The notes beneath the pieces are model-generated. The model had not been told where the DNA came from and ran no database searches. It saw only the letters and a list, made by a program, of their open reading frames with translations. The translations under genes and the position numbers were made by a program. A stretch of DNA of 64,000 nucleotides from Sclerurus mexicanus (lineage: Eukaryota; Chordata; Aves; Passeriformes; Furnariidae): contig VWZF01000447.1 in assembly GCA_013396755.1 (NCBI GenBank), positions 1 to 64,000 of the forward strand. The letters are read 5' to 3'. This document shows, one piece after another, positions 1 through 15,400 of the stretch (the first letter of the stretch is position 1; every line of letters begins with the position of its first letter).

Positions 1-495
1 GGGCTCCCTGAACTTCTCTGACACCACAGCACGCTGGAATACCCTGTCCATGCTGATCAGTGTGGCACAGGACAAGCTCCACGTGAACAACCTGCTGCAG
101 AGACTCCAGGGTGCCTTCAGCCTCCCCAAATGGAGTTATTACATCAGTGCCTGGGATGTGGTTGACAGGCTCCTCAACCCCACCAGCAATCTATCAGATG
201 CAGCTGCCTTTGCAAAGTTGTTGAAGGCAGTGGCAAACAACTCTGCGAACGACGTGTCAGCTCTGGAAATCACAGAAGCCAGCCTCTATGTTCTCAAGGT
301 GCTGAACCTCTCTGACCTGCTAAATGAATTCAACAGAAGTTCCAGCTCAGCTTTCCTCTCCAACAAAACTGGGTTTGACAGTGTGATTGATATCATCTCT
401 CATCACTTCGTTGTCACAGCAGAAACTCTGTACAACAAGACCCTGCCTTGGACTCAGAGTGACCAAACTCTGTCACCAACCAGTCTGATCACACG
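1..495 (+). CDS. ABCA12: ABCA12 exon w1 (5'-truncated), luminal domain 1
   Basis: The frame is open from base 2 and no convincing acceptor precedes it, so the exon probably continues left of the window. It encodes residues 1-164 of the partial product. It carries at least seven N-glycosylation sequons (for example NFS, NLS, NNS, NRS and two NKT), as expected for the heavily glycosylated first luminal domain. It ends in phase 2 at a good donor (cg|gtgagt). The domain is poorly conserved, so assignment rests on continuity with later exons. Confidence 0.88.
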
Positions 496-3400
496 GTGAG
501 TTTGCTCTTTGGGTATGGTAACTGCATTTATGGGTAGTGACCACCACTCTCATTCTGGCATGACAAGTATGTAATTTTTTTTCCAGTGGAGCAACCTAAG
601 CCTGCTACCACCACAAGTCAGGGCTGAGGTGTAGTGTGGGTAAAATTGAAAAAAAGAAAACTTCCCCTTGAGTTGAACATACCTCTAAAAGTCAGACTTT
701 AAAACATTTTCTGTTGGCACATATCAGTTCACAGTGGAAGCAGAGTCCTGAAGGAGTCTTGCCACCAGTGGAAGGCTCTTTGGAAACCCCTTCTTTGTGG
801 TATGATTCTCTCATTTTTGAACCTCAGTCTCCCCTGGGTGTGTCTTTTCATCTATACTGTGCATCCACAGTAAACTTTTCAAGTGTGTTTTCTTATACCT
901 ATGGTTTGAGAGTGAGTGACAGCTTTGGGAGGTAACAGCAAAAAGAATTGATGAAACAAAACTGGGAGGGTACTCACTTAGGAGAGATGGCTTTTATCTG
1001 GAATTCTTATTTACACTGCCAAGGAACAGCATCTACACAGCTGACAGGTTGCTCACTAATGTACCTTGTTTCTGAAAGAGAAGCTGATTTCAATTCCTAT
1101 CTTATTTTTCAGATTTCTGTTTTTAGAATTTGAAAACACCCTCTTGCAGGTGACAGCGAATAACAGCTGTAACCCTTACCTGAAGTGTTTAATGAATGCT
1201 GCTGAAGCTGAAGATGGGGAATTGACAGGTGATCATGATTTCATTACTGTTGTGGGACCTCAGCTGGAATGTCCTGCCTGTCTTTTCCAAGTGTTTTGTC
1301 TGGTGGTGGGGAGGAGTGGTGCTGCATGTTTTTATCTGCTGACAATTAACTGAGGCTGTGAGGCCTCAGGAATCCAAACTCCTTTTTCGTTTGAGTTTTG
1401 TCACATTGTGATTATAACTTTCTATCTCATTCTATCCAGGAGGCATATCTCCTCCTCACTATGTGATGACAGGTTGCTGACACTCAGATAAAGAAATCCA
1501 ACAAATAGAAACCTAATTCCCCCCCACAGCTTTATGTACCTGGAAGATGACAGCATTTGTTTTTGAGAGTTAACATGGTATTTCACATAGATATTGATTG
1601 TATGAGGTTATTGTAACACCTGAGGATTCACCTGCTCACAGAGTAGGGGTACCACGTGTACTCTGGAGGGCACTACCAGAGGTCCTGTTGCCAGGGTGGG
1701 CTGGATTTCTTTGGGAACAGAGCACCTCCTGGGACTGGAACCATTAGAATCCAGATTACCACCTAGGCCTTGCTCTGGGATTTCACAGGTCCTTGGCTGT
1801 GAATTTGGTGGAAAACAGCAATGCCCAGTAGGCCTCGGAATAAAAGTGCTGATGTTCCCACCTGTGAAGTTTCTGCAAGTCTGGCATTTTTGTGTGGAAT
1901 AACTATTGTTTTCTTCCCTGCACAGAAAACATCACAGTGCTTTTGAAGCAAATTCATCTGAAAAAGAACTCTTTTATGCAAAATAATACCTCTGAGAAAC
2001 ATTCATCCATACCAGAGCTCCTGAAGCTAAAAGTGAGTCTGCTTAAAATGCTGACTTGAAGGACATCCCGCAGTGATACATGAATGTGCAATGGTGGCTT
2101 AGAAAAACAGCATATGGAAAAAAGTTTCTGAAAAGAACAGCTGATAAAAGCTAGGACTGAAACTCTGTGTCCTGCCTGCTGCCTGTGTTTGAAGGTCACT
2201 GGCAAACTGGGTTGAGGAACTTGTTGTTGTGTCAGTCGCTACTGAGGGTACATCTGTTTTTCAGGGAAGGTAGAGGTGTTCCTGTCCTCCTAGTCTCTTG
2301 AATAGGATGGCTTTGTTTTCCACCAGCCATCCCAAAAGGATGAGCAGTGCACAGACTGCCAGTGGCAGCATTTTCCTCAGTGCACCATTAGTTTTAAGGC
2401 TCAGCAAGCTGACACTTAGCAAAGCACCTCACAGAGCTGAGATTGTTCTGGGATGCCTCAGCTTCCTTTGGGAAGAAGGTCAGGAGGAGTTCTGGAGGGC
2501 ACAAAGAGGGATTAGATACCTCTGCCCTGCTGAAGATCAGGGAATTGTGCATCCCTAATTGGCAGTTATCAGCATGACTAACTTGGTTACCACTGTGCCC
2601 AAGCAGCTGTACCAACACCAGCAGAGTCAAGTCCCCACATGCTCCCTCAGCCCTGCGTGTCTCACAACACCAGAGTGGGTTCTGAGATTAAGCACCAGTA
2701 TTTACTGATGGAGTTCCCTCACCAGTTCTGGTTTTGGCATTGCCTGATCTGAAAAAAATGCTTCTTACCCCATGCACACATGACTGCACTAATAGCATTC
2801 ATGCACTTTAGTCTATTGCTCCATATGAGAAATAGCATTAAAGAGTCCTTTTAAAAAATGTAACAGTATACAATGCTGTTGCTGTGTAATATATCTGTAA
2901 TAATAATATGATGAGCCTCAGTGTGACAGGTACTTAGAGACATAAACCTGAAAGTAATTCTTCCCATAAGAGCCTGATAATGTAAATAATGATGTCAGAC
3001 AAGAGGGAAGCCCATAATAGCAGAGTAGGCAAAGGGCTATAATTTAACACTGGCTGGCGGACGTGGAAGCCCTGACTTTTGGCTAAGTCTCTTTGCTGTG
3101 CTGTAGTAGATGACCAGGTGGTATCTGAAAGACTGAAACTGTTGTGCAAGGTAGATTTATTTTGTCTCTGGAAAGCTTAATTGGGAAACAGGTAAGTCCA
3201 AATGGAGTGTTGCTGTGTATGTGTGTTGGGCAGGGGAAATGACAGGTTAAGGCTTGTGAGGTTTATGAGATCCAGCCAGGTCTGCTACGAACTCATGTAG
3301 GAATGATTGCTATGAACTCTTCTATCGGAGACCTTTTGAATGAACTAAAAGTATATATATTAGAATCTTAATCCTAAGGAGAAACAGAAAGGGACATCTA

Positions 3401-6400
3401 GTCTCTTTAAAACTTGCCTTTTATAATTCTGTCATCTAACTTTGTGCATTTGTCTTCTTTTGTCAAAACCTCCTTTGAAGGTCTCTCGCCTCCGGGATCT
3501 GACAACACTGCTCTGTGACTACGAGAGCGTCAGGTCCCTCCAGCAGCTCTGCCAGCTCCCGGAGGTTGGCTTTGCGGAGCTCTGTGGACGAGGCCAATCC
3601 CACGAGCAGCTCCTCCGCGCCGTGGAGCTCAGCAGTCAAGTGGTGACCAGTGTCCTGAATCACAGGAGAATCTCCCAAGAACTCCAGAATGTACTGGTTG
3701 GGGATGCCACGAACATCCAGACACAGCTGCAGTGGTGAGGCTTCTCCCCCAGTGCTTTGGTATCCTATTGAGGAAGCCTTGCCTTCTTTTCGCGTTCTCA
3801 GTTTTCTTTGTTGTTGTGTCTTTCCAATGTAGGCTTCAAGAAAATGTACCAGAAATCTCTTTCTTCCGAGAGATTCCTCAGTATATGACTACTTTGAATT
3901 CCATGTTGAACATCACTGAGAGTTTAACCAATTCCAGCAAGCAAGGTACTCTCCTGTGTTTACTTTGCAGTGCTGGTGCACCATCACTAGTACCACACTT
4001 TCTGCTGGAAGTCCTGAGAATTGCCTAGCTGCCAGGAAGAAGTGATATTACTGAAATGACCATATGCCATGTCCCTTGGGATCCTTTATCTGGGGTACTT
4101 CTAGAGCCTGTTTTAGACCACCCTTTTTTTTACATACAAAGAAAGTCCCAAGTCTTTGTATTGGAGCAAATTTGGCTATCCCAAGACCTGACAACTTCAG
4201 CCCACAAATTGGAGTGGAAAATCTAGGAAAAAATGACTCTATTTTCCAAGTTTTTTGTTGGATTTCCTTTTTTATCAGTGATGATATACCACACTTCCAT
4301 ACTTCACCTAAAGTCTTCTCTGTGTGCTTGAGGTTGCCATGTGTCTGGAGAAAGCTGCTACATCAGTTGTTCTTTTGTTGTCTTTTACAGGGAAGTTAAG
4401 AGATGTGTTGAAAAATGTGGACCAGCTTAAAGAGGACCTCAGAAACACAACAGGAATGTCTGCAGCCAGTATTGATGCTCTTCTGGAAGCATCTCTCCCT
4501 GAAAACAGCAGTCAGGTACGTTTGCTGTCATCCTGTTGGGAGATCTTGTTGCTTTTTGCTTCCCAGCCCATTAAAACCAGAATTAGTTAGTGAATGCAGC
4601 CGAGCAGAGCGCTGCATGTGTGACAGCATGGAGGAGGGTAGATGATCCCGCAGGGACAGACAGCAGAGCACGTTATGAATGGGAATCACCACCAGGAATG
4701 CAGTCGGAGCAGTCACTGACGTCAGCCCATCCACTGGGGACCAGGAGCCATATGGTCCCTTTGGCTGTCACCAGTGGCTGGTGCACAGCCAGGCCCTGCC
4801 TGGGGAGGGATGGCTCTGCTCCGTGGCAGGACACGGTTCACTGGGACAGACTAAAGGGTCTTCAGTGGGGTCCTCGGCACTCAGAAGTTGTCACAGTCCA
4901 GATGCAAAACACACTTGTAGCCACAACTCATGAGAGCACTTGGGGTCCTAAAATAGCCTCCCAGAATGAGAGATGAGCTCGCCTTCCTCAGCCTCCTGCA
5001 CAAGCAGAGCTCCAGATGCTTTCCCCCTTCCCAGCCATCTTGTCTGGACTGAGCTTCAAAGAGCATGCTCTTTTCCAAACTTCACATGCATCAGTCAATG
5101 AGAAAGTGAAGCCATGAAAGCTTTTACTAGTGTGCCAGCTGCATAGTGAAACACAATCATTAGGATTTGTCCCTGGGAGAGGGAGTAATGGGTAGGCCTT
5201 CTCTGCTTCTCGGGGTTGAAATATGACACTGTGGGAAGAACAGCAGCTTGGCAAGATTAATCCAGGCATAGCAGAGCATGCAGCCCAGCCCTAACAAATC
5301 TATTTTCCCTCTGTGCAAATGCAGCTCATTTCTCAGCTCCTCCAGCTGGAGTCCTGTAGTGTCCATCCCGCTGACCCACAGCTGCGAGCAGTGGCAGAGG
5401 AGTTCTGCAAACTGTCCCTCTCGGAGAGGACTCGTGACACCTACATCCTGGGGGTCACCCTCTTGCGGCACTTAGACGTCTACAATTTCTTATACAAGGT
5501 TAGTGCTGCCTTTGTAGAGTGATTTCTACAGTCTCTGCTGCACGCAGTGGCTGAGAGGTCGTAAAATATCATTGTAGTGGCCAGAAGCTATGTGGATTTA
5601 CACAAGCCAAAGATCAGCCTTTGCTCGTGCAGTAATTTTTATTGCATATCCATGCTGTGACAGTGTGGATATAAATGAGAATCCCAGCTGCTGTAAACCA
5701 GCAAACCTCATTTAAAGGCACTGGACCTACTCTAAATGCCTCCCTATCTGCTAGTATCATTTATGTGCTGTCACAACCTCTTGAACGTTCCCAGCTGACC
5801 CAAAAATAAGGCACTGGGCTAAATATTTTTATTCCTTGAAAAGGGAAGCCCTGGAAAAAAAGTCCTGTAAAATATCTTTTTCCTATCTATTTGGAACTAC
5901 AGATTTGTTAAATGATTCAAATATGCCACAGCTATAGATATAGCACGGAAGAGAACATCCATGGAGAAACGCACATGGAGTGCATATTTTAAAATGCTTA
6001 TTAAGTGATAAGGCAAATGAATTTGGGCTCAGGTCAAAAGTTACTCGTGGTGTTTGATACCTTTGCTGTGTGAAATGCTGCCACTGAGAGACCTGATTAT
6101 ATCCCAGCCAGTATGGAAACATACATTTCCCAACCTGGAGGTGTTTGGAAACATGCACTGTTCAGATTGTGTAATATTCAGGGGAGTGGTTTCCAAAAGC
6201 GCTTGGGGATTTAGGAATACAAATCCCATTCATTTCCCATGGGACAGCCACCCTGTAAGCCTCCTAAGAGTTTTGAAAATCCCACAGTTGCTGTCTTTGA
6301 ATTAACACAATATGGGTGTGTACATGCATGTGCACACAGACTCCTGCTAATCATAATTGCTTTCCTTCCTGCCTCTTGTAGATGTTTTTCCCTAAGGAAC

Positions 6401-9400
6401 TCCAGAAACCCATGAACAAGATGTTAGGCCTTCTGACAAAAATGAAATATTTCAGACACCAGGTTGAGTCTGGTGTTGATCCATTGCTACAAGCTATTCA
6501 TTCCCTGAAAAAACTCCGGCAGTCTAGGAAAATGCCACTGACTAAGGTATGTGTCGTCTGCATGTGCTTTGGAGACAAAACACCACTGGAACAGTTTCCA
6601 CAGTGATTTCTTACCCTGGAAGCCACGTGAAATCATATATTCTCTTTTAAAGCAATAGTATTCTAAGAGAAAGCTCTATCAATCTTACCCCTGGCAGTGC
6701 CCAAGGCCACATTGGATGGGTATTGAACAACCTGGTCTAGTGGAAGGTGTCCCTGCCCGTGGCAGGAGAGTGGAACTAGGCGGTCTTTAAGGTCCCTTCC
6801 CACCCAAACCATTCTCTGATGATATATCACCTTCCTGGGAGACCTTTGCCTTGGAGCAGTGGGACCATCATGTGCTCATGACAGGGGGACACAAGGAACA
6901 CGTTCTGTGGGAGGGACTCTTGGAGCAAAAATGCAGGGGATGAACAACGGTCTTGAGGGAGAGAGGACTTCCAGCAAAATACTGGAAGGGTCAACTGGTG
7001 AAACCAGCTGGAGAACTGCCCAGTAAAGGCAAAACCAGTAAGTTAACAGCAAAAACTTGCTCTGGCTTTAGTGGGCAGTAGATCACACCCAAAACCTCGA
7101 TCCTGCCCGAAACATTCAGTACAAAAACCATGACTGCTCTGAGAGCTGCAGTAACTTCTGGGTGCAGTGCCTTCACCCAGCATCGTGTGCAGCCCCTCTC
7201 AGATCCATAGTCAATGAGAACACAGATCACAGGAATCGTTCCTGGTCCTCAGTGTGCCCACACATTGCAGGGCCACGTGCAGTCACGGACTAGGTGGGGA
7301 CAGGGGATGTGCACACCTGTGTGACAAATTCTGTGTTGTAACCCAGGGTGTATCTGTGTCAATTACAGGCAATTCCCCTGCACACACTGTGGACACTTCC
7401 CACGTTGTCTCTCACACCTGGAAATGAATTTGCCACCTCTGTCATAGCAAAGCTCAGCCAAAAAGTACATGATTTCCATGAAAAAACCCTTTTTTTCTTT
7501 CTTTATTTTTTTTCTGTAGAGACAAACTTCTCATAAGAAAGCAGTGTAAAAATGTTCAATCCTTGCCTTTTCATCCTGTTATTTCACTTTTCTCTCAGAG
7601 TGGGGTCCTTTTCAGTGTGCAGGGCTCATTTGCTTTGTGTCTCTTCTGCAGGCATTATTGAAACCAACCAACTTTAGGGTAACACGTGGCACATTTAAAT
7701 CCATGTCAAAAGTTCTCTGCAACCAGGAGATCACACCCCTCTTCTTTGAGTCCTTGCTTCCAGATTTTGGAGACCCTGTGAGCAACAGTTCTTACGCAGA
7801 GGATGTCTATGTCCAAAAGCTGATGAGGAAATATGGGATTCCTCATGACTCCAGTAAGTCTGGCTTTTCCCTAGGGCAAAATTTCTCTGCTATTTCCAGA
7901 GTCATAGAGCTGAGCTGTTCCCCTGTGTGTCTCTGAGGGCCGTGAGTACTCATTATTTATGCTAGCTGAAGATCTGCACTGCCCTAATTATTGGTGCTCT
8001 ATTTCCATAAATGTTCAGTGGAGAAGTGCCTGTGCAGCAGAGCAGTGCTTGACACTGCACTGTCTCCCATTTGTTGAGGATCTGGTCTTAGGGCTCGACA
8101 GGTCACTGCTTTTTCTTGATGTGTAGTTTTTCTGACTGTACTGACATTATTAGCTCCTCTGAGTTCGCAAAACTCCATTTAACCTTCAAGCAGATAATCG
8201 TGGCTTGAACAGCAAGACTCTTGTTGTCTTGAGTTCAGCAACAGGAGATCTTGGGAGTGGATTGCTTTTGTCAAAACGCATTAGATCAGTTAGTGAAGAG
8301 GGCCCTGAAGTCATTCTCTGGACACAGCAACAACCTGGGCAGCTGGGGAAAAAATACACTTGTAGCTTTCTTGTGTCTGGCCTATTTGTTCTCTGCAATT
8401 TGTTTGCTTTTCTCCCCTTGCAGCACCATTTTGCTTATCCTTTTACCTGGACCTGGTCAAGACCCCGACTGGAGCTTTAATTTGGTCTTTTTTAAAACCA
8501 ATGGTGCTTGGGAAGATCCTTTATACACCAGATACCCCAGAAACTCGAGCCATCATGGGAAAGGTATGGCTCTGTTTCAGGACATCAGGATACACCCACT
8601 CCAGAGGGTTGTAATTTATCTCACATGGGCTTGTTTCTCTGAGAAACACAGATCTGCTTTCTCACTGTTTGGAGTATTAATCCAATTATCTTTTCCTGGT
8701 TTCCTTGCTGAGATATGAGTCATCTTTTGTCTTGGAATGAACCTTACCTCCAGAAAATTGCTGTTAGTCTAATATTTGTAACAGCATTTTTTTAAGGCCT
8801 CCAATTTACAAAGTTTCACCCCCATATTTTCAGCCAGTAAGAGAAATATGTCTCCCAGGACAAGTTCTCTAACCAGCATTCACAAGCAGACCACTGGGAG
8901 AAGGAAAGCTGATATTCAAGACATGCTCTAAATTGCGCTTACAAGTACTTGCATCAAATTCAGTGTGTTAAGAGGCATTTTGCCAAACAGCGATAGAATG
9001 TTAAGAAAAATCCTAAGGAAATCATATTTGGTCTCAGCTGTTTTATTGATACATTTATCGATTAAAATCTGTAAGGTAAAGAATAAATTAATCCTTCTTG
9101 TTGTGGGCTTCTTTTGTAGTCTAATGCAACCCTGGAGCAGATGGCTGATCTAGCCCTGAAGTCCCAAGAGTGGCTGGACAAGTCCCCCCTCATCATGAAT
9201 TCGCTGGCTAAGTTAAACGAGACGGTTCCCATGATCAAGGTGCGAGATCCTGACTCCCCCACCTCTGCTGCCAGCAGGGAGTTGGGAGGGTGGGTTTACT
9301 CCCTGGCATGAGCTGTGATTCCGTGGACACCGTGGGCCCTTCCCAGGCTTTCATCCTGGACTTGCCCCATTCCTGTGCCTGCCTGTTCCCTCAGCAGCAA

Positions 9401-12400
9401 CGCTCCTGGCACATCTTTCCGTGCACATCCCCTGTCTCAAATGACCTGTTTGTAATCTGCTCCCTGACCCTGGCCATGCCGGGTCCTGCTGGAAGGCTGA
9501 GATGAGCAAGGAGCGCTCTTCAGTTTGTAAATTAACTTTCTGCTTGATGGAGTGATCCAGCCAGCCAAGGCCAGGCAAGAAATGACTTTTTCAGAAAATG
9601 AAACAGTATCTATAATAAGCATGTTGCTCTGGGTACACACGTAAGAGCTAGGAGATGTTTTGTACCTCAGTGAATGTAAATAAAATTCCTTTTTCCCCTC
9701 CTAAGGAGCCTAGCCTTGCTTGGCTGCAGAAAGCAGTAGGCTGTAATGTTACACACACTTGTTTCCCATTCTCTGGTAAAAATTGTCTCCTTTTCTTACA
9801 AAACCAAGAAAATGACACCCCTGGAAACCTAAAGCACTGGAAATTAATTTCAGGGACTAGAATTCATTCTAATTTCCATGGCACTGAGAGAAAATCTAGA
9901 GTGGAATAAGAAAAAAATGAAATTAAATATCCTCTGCTGATTGTACTCATTGGTGGAATAACGAAATATTCAGCCAAACAAAAATCTGTGTTGGTCTCCA
10001 CATTTAGTTTTGGTTGCCTACCCATTGTGCTCTGGCTGTGTTCACAGGACTTAAAACAGGCACAAGGGAAGTTTACTGCATTTCTAGAATAACTAAGATT
10101 GCCCATGATTTTTTTCATGGGACTCTAGAACTCAGTAGGCGTCCTCTCTTGACTCCAAGAAGCACCAACTTGGACTCAGAGAGCTCTGGATGACATTTTC
10201 TTTCCTGGCATTTCTCCATCCTGATGCACAGAGTGAAATATGGAAGGTCAGGAAAGGAGTAGGAGGGGGTTGTGCAAATGCTCAGTGAAACCAGCTGGTC
10301 TGTTATATTTTAGAAATACGCTGAATAAGCTCAAGAGGCTTCTGGTCAAACTGATGCTTTTTCCTTTTTTTTCCCTGTGGATAGAACGCCCTGCAGAACC
10401 CCTTTGTGCAGGTGTTTATCAAGCTCATGGTGGATTTGGATGCAGCTGAACTGCTGAGTCAAATAAACGAACTGGGTGAGTGTGTCCATATGTGCTGCCC
10501 TCTCTCTTGTGTGTGTGGGGGCTCTGGAGGCACCAAACTGCAGCCATCCCACAGCACTGCTCTTCTCTGGCCAGTGTTGGATGCTCCAGTGCAAGGCAAC
10601 CTCAGCTCTGATCCAAAAATCTCGTGGTCTATGAGGAAAGGCTCCTAGAAAGCACAGGGCTTGTGTGGGGAGATGTTTGTCCTGGGAGTTGAAGCGAAGG
10701 TGGGACGGAAGGCTCTGTCGCTGTGCGTGGCCACTGGAGGACACTGTTTAGCCGTAATTAGGACTTCAAATGAGCTACCTGGGACTCGGCTGGAAAATGT
10801 TGCTGGAGAGCTCACTTGCACCGCAGCAAGGTTCAGATTAAAAGTTCTCCAGAGCAGAAAAGCAAGGGATCAGATGCAGGTACCCAGGCTGATGGAGCCG
10901 GAGGACACGCTCTGTGGGAATTTGCTGTTCTCCAGTGGTCTTGCATGGTCCTTCCAGACGAGAGTTGCAGATGTGCACTGTGAGAATCACCAGCTGACAG
11001 CAGTGGTGGGTCCATCACCTGCTGTGAGTGCACAGCAGGGGGATCACAGCCTCTTCCTCCCTGGCCTTACTGTCCCTACCCCTCTTCCAACAAGCAGCCA
11101 TAGGTGTCAACATAATTCTGGGCTGTGCCAACAAAACCCAGCAGCAGCCAGGGGTGTTTCCATCAGAAGAGTGTTTCCATCCCGTTCATGATGACCCCTG
11201 TGTTATTCCACGAGTAACAACTCCTGTCCCAACTCCCCCAAGGCCGTGGTGCCTGCGGCAGCCGCTCCCTGTTAGTTCCCTGCGTTCTGCACTCACCTTT
11301 GGAAGCCGCCACAGCAAACAGAAGCATCTTCATTAATTGCATTATCAGGCTCAGTCCACGCAGCAGCACAGCACACACGGCTCTGCCTTGATGTGCTCGG
11401 GTAAAGCACGAGCTCCCCTGAGACACAGCAGGAGAGTGGGTTCCATCCAGAACCACGAGGTGTGGAAGGAATGGTGAGCACCGTGTGCGAGTCGAAAACC
11501 CCAGCAGGTTAGGAGGGACTTGTGATTTGGGATGGCTGTCACATCCCACTGCTGGCACCCTCCCAAAGGCAAACTCACGAGCATATTACAGATGATTAAC
11601 ATAAAAACTGGGTCAACGACATGCCTTCATTGCACTGCTGAGCGGAGAAATGTGTTTTACACTTAATGTTTCGTATGATGGGGAGTTTTTCCTTCCTTTC
11701 TGGTGTCATCGTTAGTGTAACGGCTGGAAGGACGTGATGGATTTTTTGCCGTTGTCGTGATGCTGGTGGTTTTGTCTGTGGGGCTTTTTTCCCAGATGAT
11801 ATTCGGCTGGAATTGCAGAACAACACTGACATTGTGGACCAGCTGAACACTCTTGCTGCCCTCGCTGTGAACGTGTCCTCCTGTGTCTCGTTTAATCGTG
11901 TTCGGGCAGTCAAGGACTTGGAGGAAATGGAAAAGGTGGCAAAGGAGCTCTTTCTGAAGAACGAGCTGTTTGCAAGTATGTGACAGTCTCAAATCCCCCT
12001 GTACATTAAATTTAGCCTGATAGAGGGTGGGGATGCAGCACAAGAAATTTGGCTTTTCACCACCAGCTCTTGTGGTCACAGCTCCCAGTGCACAGCAGAT
12101 GATTTTGAGCCAGTGGGTGTGTGGGACCTGCACCCTGAGACCTCCTCACAGAGTTTTACACTTCCCTTTTTGTGCCTCCTCTTCCCTTACACCTCAGCTT
12201 GGTCAGCTGGTGACTTCTCTTGACTAATTCTCAGTCTGAACAAAATTCCACTGCCCTAAGGAGATCTTCATGCAGCTACTTTATTTCAGGTTTCCACGGG
12301 AAAAGATGCTTTAATTGAGAAAGATATCACAGAATCATTGAGATTGGAAAAGACCTTTAAGATTCTCAAGTTCAAATACAAGACAGTTCAATTTATTAGG

Positions 12401-15400
12401 GAGTCATAAAGCTCTTGAGATATTCCAGCCATAATGTAATATTGGGTCTTGTCAGTCACAATTCACATTTGTGAGACTGGATTGCAGCTTTGGATCAGAC
12501 TGCAGAGAGAGGGGTGGAAGGAGCAGGGAGTAGGAACTTAAATTAATTTGAATGATACAAATAGATCGTAATTTTTAAAGAATGGCAAATATATCCTCAG
12601 TTAAGATTTACTTAAAAGTCTTGTGGCTTGTTTGGTTTTATAGTGCGTAATTGAGGGGTAGATAGAAACTTTCACTTTTCTTGGAACTTCAAACCCTGAT
12701 ATTTGTCTATTCCCACAAAAGTAGTTTTCTTCCCTGTTTGTCCTCCATTCCATCATATGTTTTATATATGGAATAATCAGGAGAGATATTGTGGAGAGAA
12801 AAACTTCTGTGGCGTTGCCTCTACTCAAACAGACATTTTAAAGGTGAAAACATTCCTGTCTGTTAAACTGTACATGCCATTTCCAAACAGGAACGTGCAG
12901 AGCTTTTATAGTCTCAGACCTCTGAGCTCTGCAGGAGTTGGTGTGGGCCCAAAAATGGGTGTGTGGGACATCAACAGTTGTCAGCACAATCGCTGAGGCT
13001 TTTGTGTTACAGCATCATGCCATGAGCTGTGCTGTAGGGAGCACCCCGGGGCATGGCCATGACAAGTGCTGGCCGATGTGAGCATCATTGGTGCAGCAAA
13101 GAAGTGAAATGCAGAAAAGGCTTATAAAAATGAGGAGCTCCTGCCTCCAGCTGTGTGTCCCGCTCCCTCGGCTCTAGAGGAAAGCTTTTTCCCTTGTTTT
13201 CCCAGGTATCATTTTCAAGCTGCCTTCCAGCCGTGGCAGCCCTGGACCCTCCATTTCTGGAGCCTTGGCCCTGCCTCCTGTGCTCAACTACACGATCCGA
13301 ATGAGCAGCAGGATCACGCAAACCACCAACAGAATTCGGGAGCGCATCTGGACCGTGGGCCCGCACAATTCCACCTCCCAGAGCCAGATCTACAGCCGGG
13401 CCTTCATTTACATCCAGGACAGCATTGAAAGGGCCATTATTGAGTTACAGACTGGCAAGAAACCAGAGGAAATAGCTGTTCAAGTCCAGGCCATGCCTTA
13501 CCCCTGCTACAACAAGGATATGTAAGTTTGGGTGGCTTTTGTCTTCATGCTTTGTGTAAGCTCATCTTGTTTGACCTATAAAAATAGTTTTTGTTTTTGT
13601 CTTTTGGTTGGTGGGGTTTTGTTTCCCCAAAGGTTTGCAGAAGAGGGAATTTTGATCTCTACTATAAATGATCTATGTTTGGTTTGCCTAATCTTTTGTT
13701 TTCAGTGCTCCGTATGTACCTGGATTGTCATGGTAACTACAGGTTTTACAGCAGGTAAAATTCCCTCTCCCTGTTTTACTACCCATGGTGGGACCGAGAG
13801 TTGGCAGGACTTGGGTTAAATATGAGTGTTGGCTCGTTCTGCAGGTGTTTACATGCAGACAGTGCGGCAGAACTTAGAAAATGGATTTACTGGGGGAAAA
13901 GCGTCCCTACGTTTATGAGCTTTGTTCCTGGAGATTGCTGTCCAGCTGTGGTATTTGCTATTCATTCCAGTCATTCTAGATAGTGTTCAGTGTATACTGA
14001 GTAATTCTCAATCCGGTGCTTCCCAGAGTCTTTAAGAAGGCCAAAAGGGAAGATGAGATTGTACCATTCATCTCTGCAGTAGTGAGGGAGGACAGAGAGG
14101 CTTTTGATGCAGAGTTGCCAGGGTTAACAGCCCGTTAACAGAGCGGTGTGGGGACCAGAAAAAGTTTTGGATGGTGAAGCAGATCAAAAAGTTTTGGATC
14201 CTCTTCCTTTTCCCTCGACTTGAGCCAGATCTGCAGCCGGTATGAACTACATCTCTGCTAAAGGCAGCAGAGAGCAGCAAGTCTCTCACAGCTGAGGACC
14301 TGTCCCTCTGGCAAGGCAGTTTTAGTCTGAGTTGGAAAGCTGGCAACGTGGGACTGCCCTGGAGTTCTTAGCCTGACCACAGCTGGTGGCCAGCCTGGGT
14401 GGAAAACACACAAGGAAAGGGATTTTGGTGTCCATCCGAGAGCACTGAGGGACATTCAGCAAATTCGGTCGGAAGGTTGGGGTGGTCGCTGTGCCCTGAC
14501 GTGAGGGTCTCCCTGGGAGCAGAAGTACAGGCTGGACCTTGGAGCTCTTTGTACTGAAAAGCCTCCGTGTCACCGGCATGAGCCAAAGGATTATTTAGGA
14601 GCCGTAAGGTGCCGTTCAGGAGCTACAGCAGAGCCATCAGTCTCCTGTCCCAGCTGTCACTTTGGAGAGCTGGGGGCCTGTAACCTCTTCTCGGGGCAGC
14701 TACGAGTGAAGTGCCCACGAGTGCAGGCAGGGAGCATCCAAACCAAGTTTTGCAGCAAATACCTGGATTATTGCTGAGAAGGAGTTTTGGACAGTGATTA
14801 AGTGGCTGCTGCAAGCACTTGCTACAGTGCTGTCTGCTCCTTTCCCTGTTCTTGCTGGGAAAACCTCTTGCCTTCGGGTTTCCCTTCCCACCCCAGGTTC
14901 AGAGGGGCACGAGTTTGCTCAATTATTAAAATACCTCAAGGCTTTGGATTTGCATCCAGTAGAAGTCATCATAAAATGCCTGCTTATCAATTGTTATCAC
15001 ACAGCTCCCGTGCTGTAGGGAAAAGGAGGGAATACATATATGCCAGTACAGAGAAAGTGTTGGGAAATGCTGAATTTTTAATAGACTAGAGATCATGCAC
15101 AAGGTGGTAGCAAAAAAAGAAACCCAAACAACAAAGAGCCAGCAGAGCTACTGAAATGCCTTTTCATGGTGTTTTATAAATAAGGCTTCATTTGCATGGA
15201 AGCATTTCTAGAAGTTCTGGTTTACAGGAAATTTTCATCTTTACAGGTTAAAAAAAAATTAAAAACAAGTGTACTGTTAATTTCCTACTCTTGTTGTACA
15301 TTAAGCTTTTTCCAGGAATAACACTGACTATGTTTTTTTAAGCCAGGTTTAAAAATTAAGGAGGAAAGCATAAACCCTGCAGATGCAATGAAGGGAATCT

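Noticed and set aside
1121..1149. Alternative acceptors for exon w2 (ttttag at 1121-1126 and ctcttgcag at 1141-1149)
   Set aside because: Both would bring a TGA in frame within two codons of the phase-2 entry from w1; only the acceptor at 1111-1112 keeps the frame open.
6382..6384. ATG at the first codon of exon w8 as an internal start
   Set aside because: It directly follows a good acceptor and the frame continues from w7, so it is an ordinary internal methionine.
10661..11191. 176-codon open frame in intron w12
   Set aside because: No domain, no suitable splice phase with w12/w13, and the protein is continuous without it.
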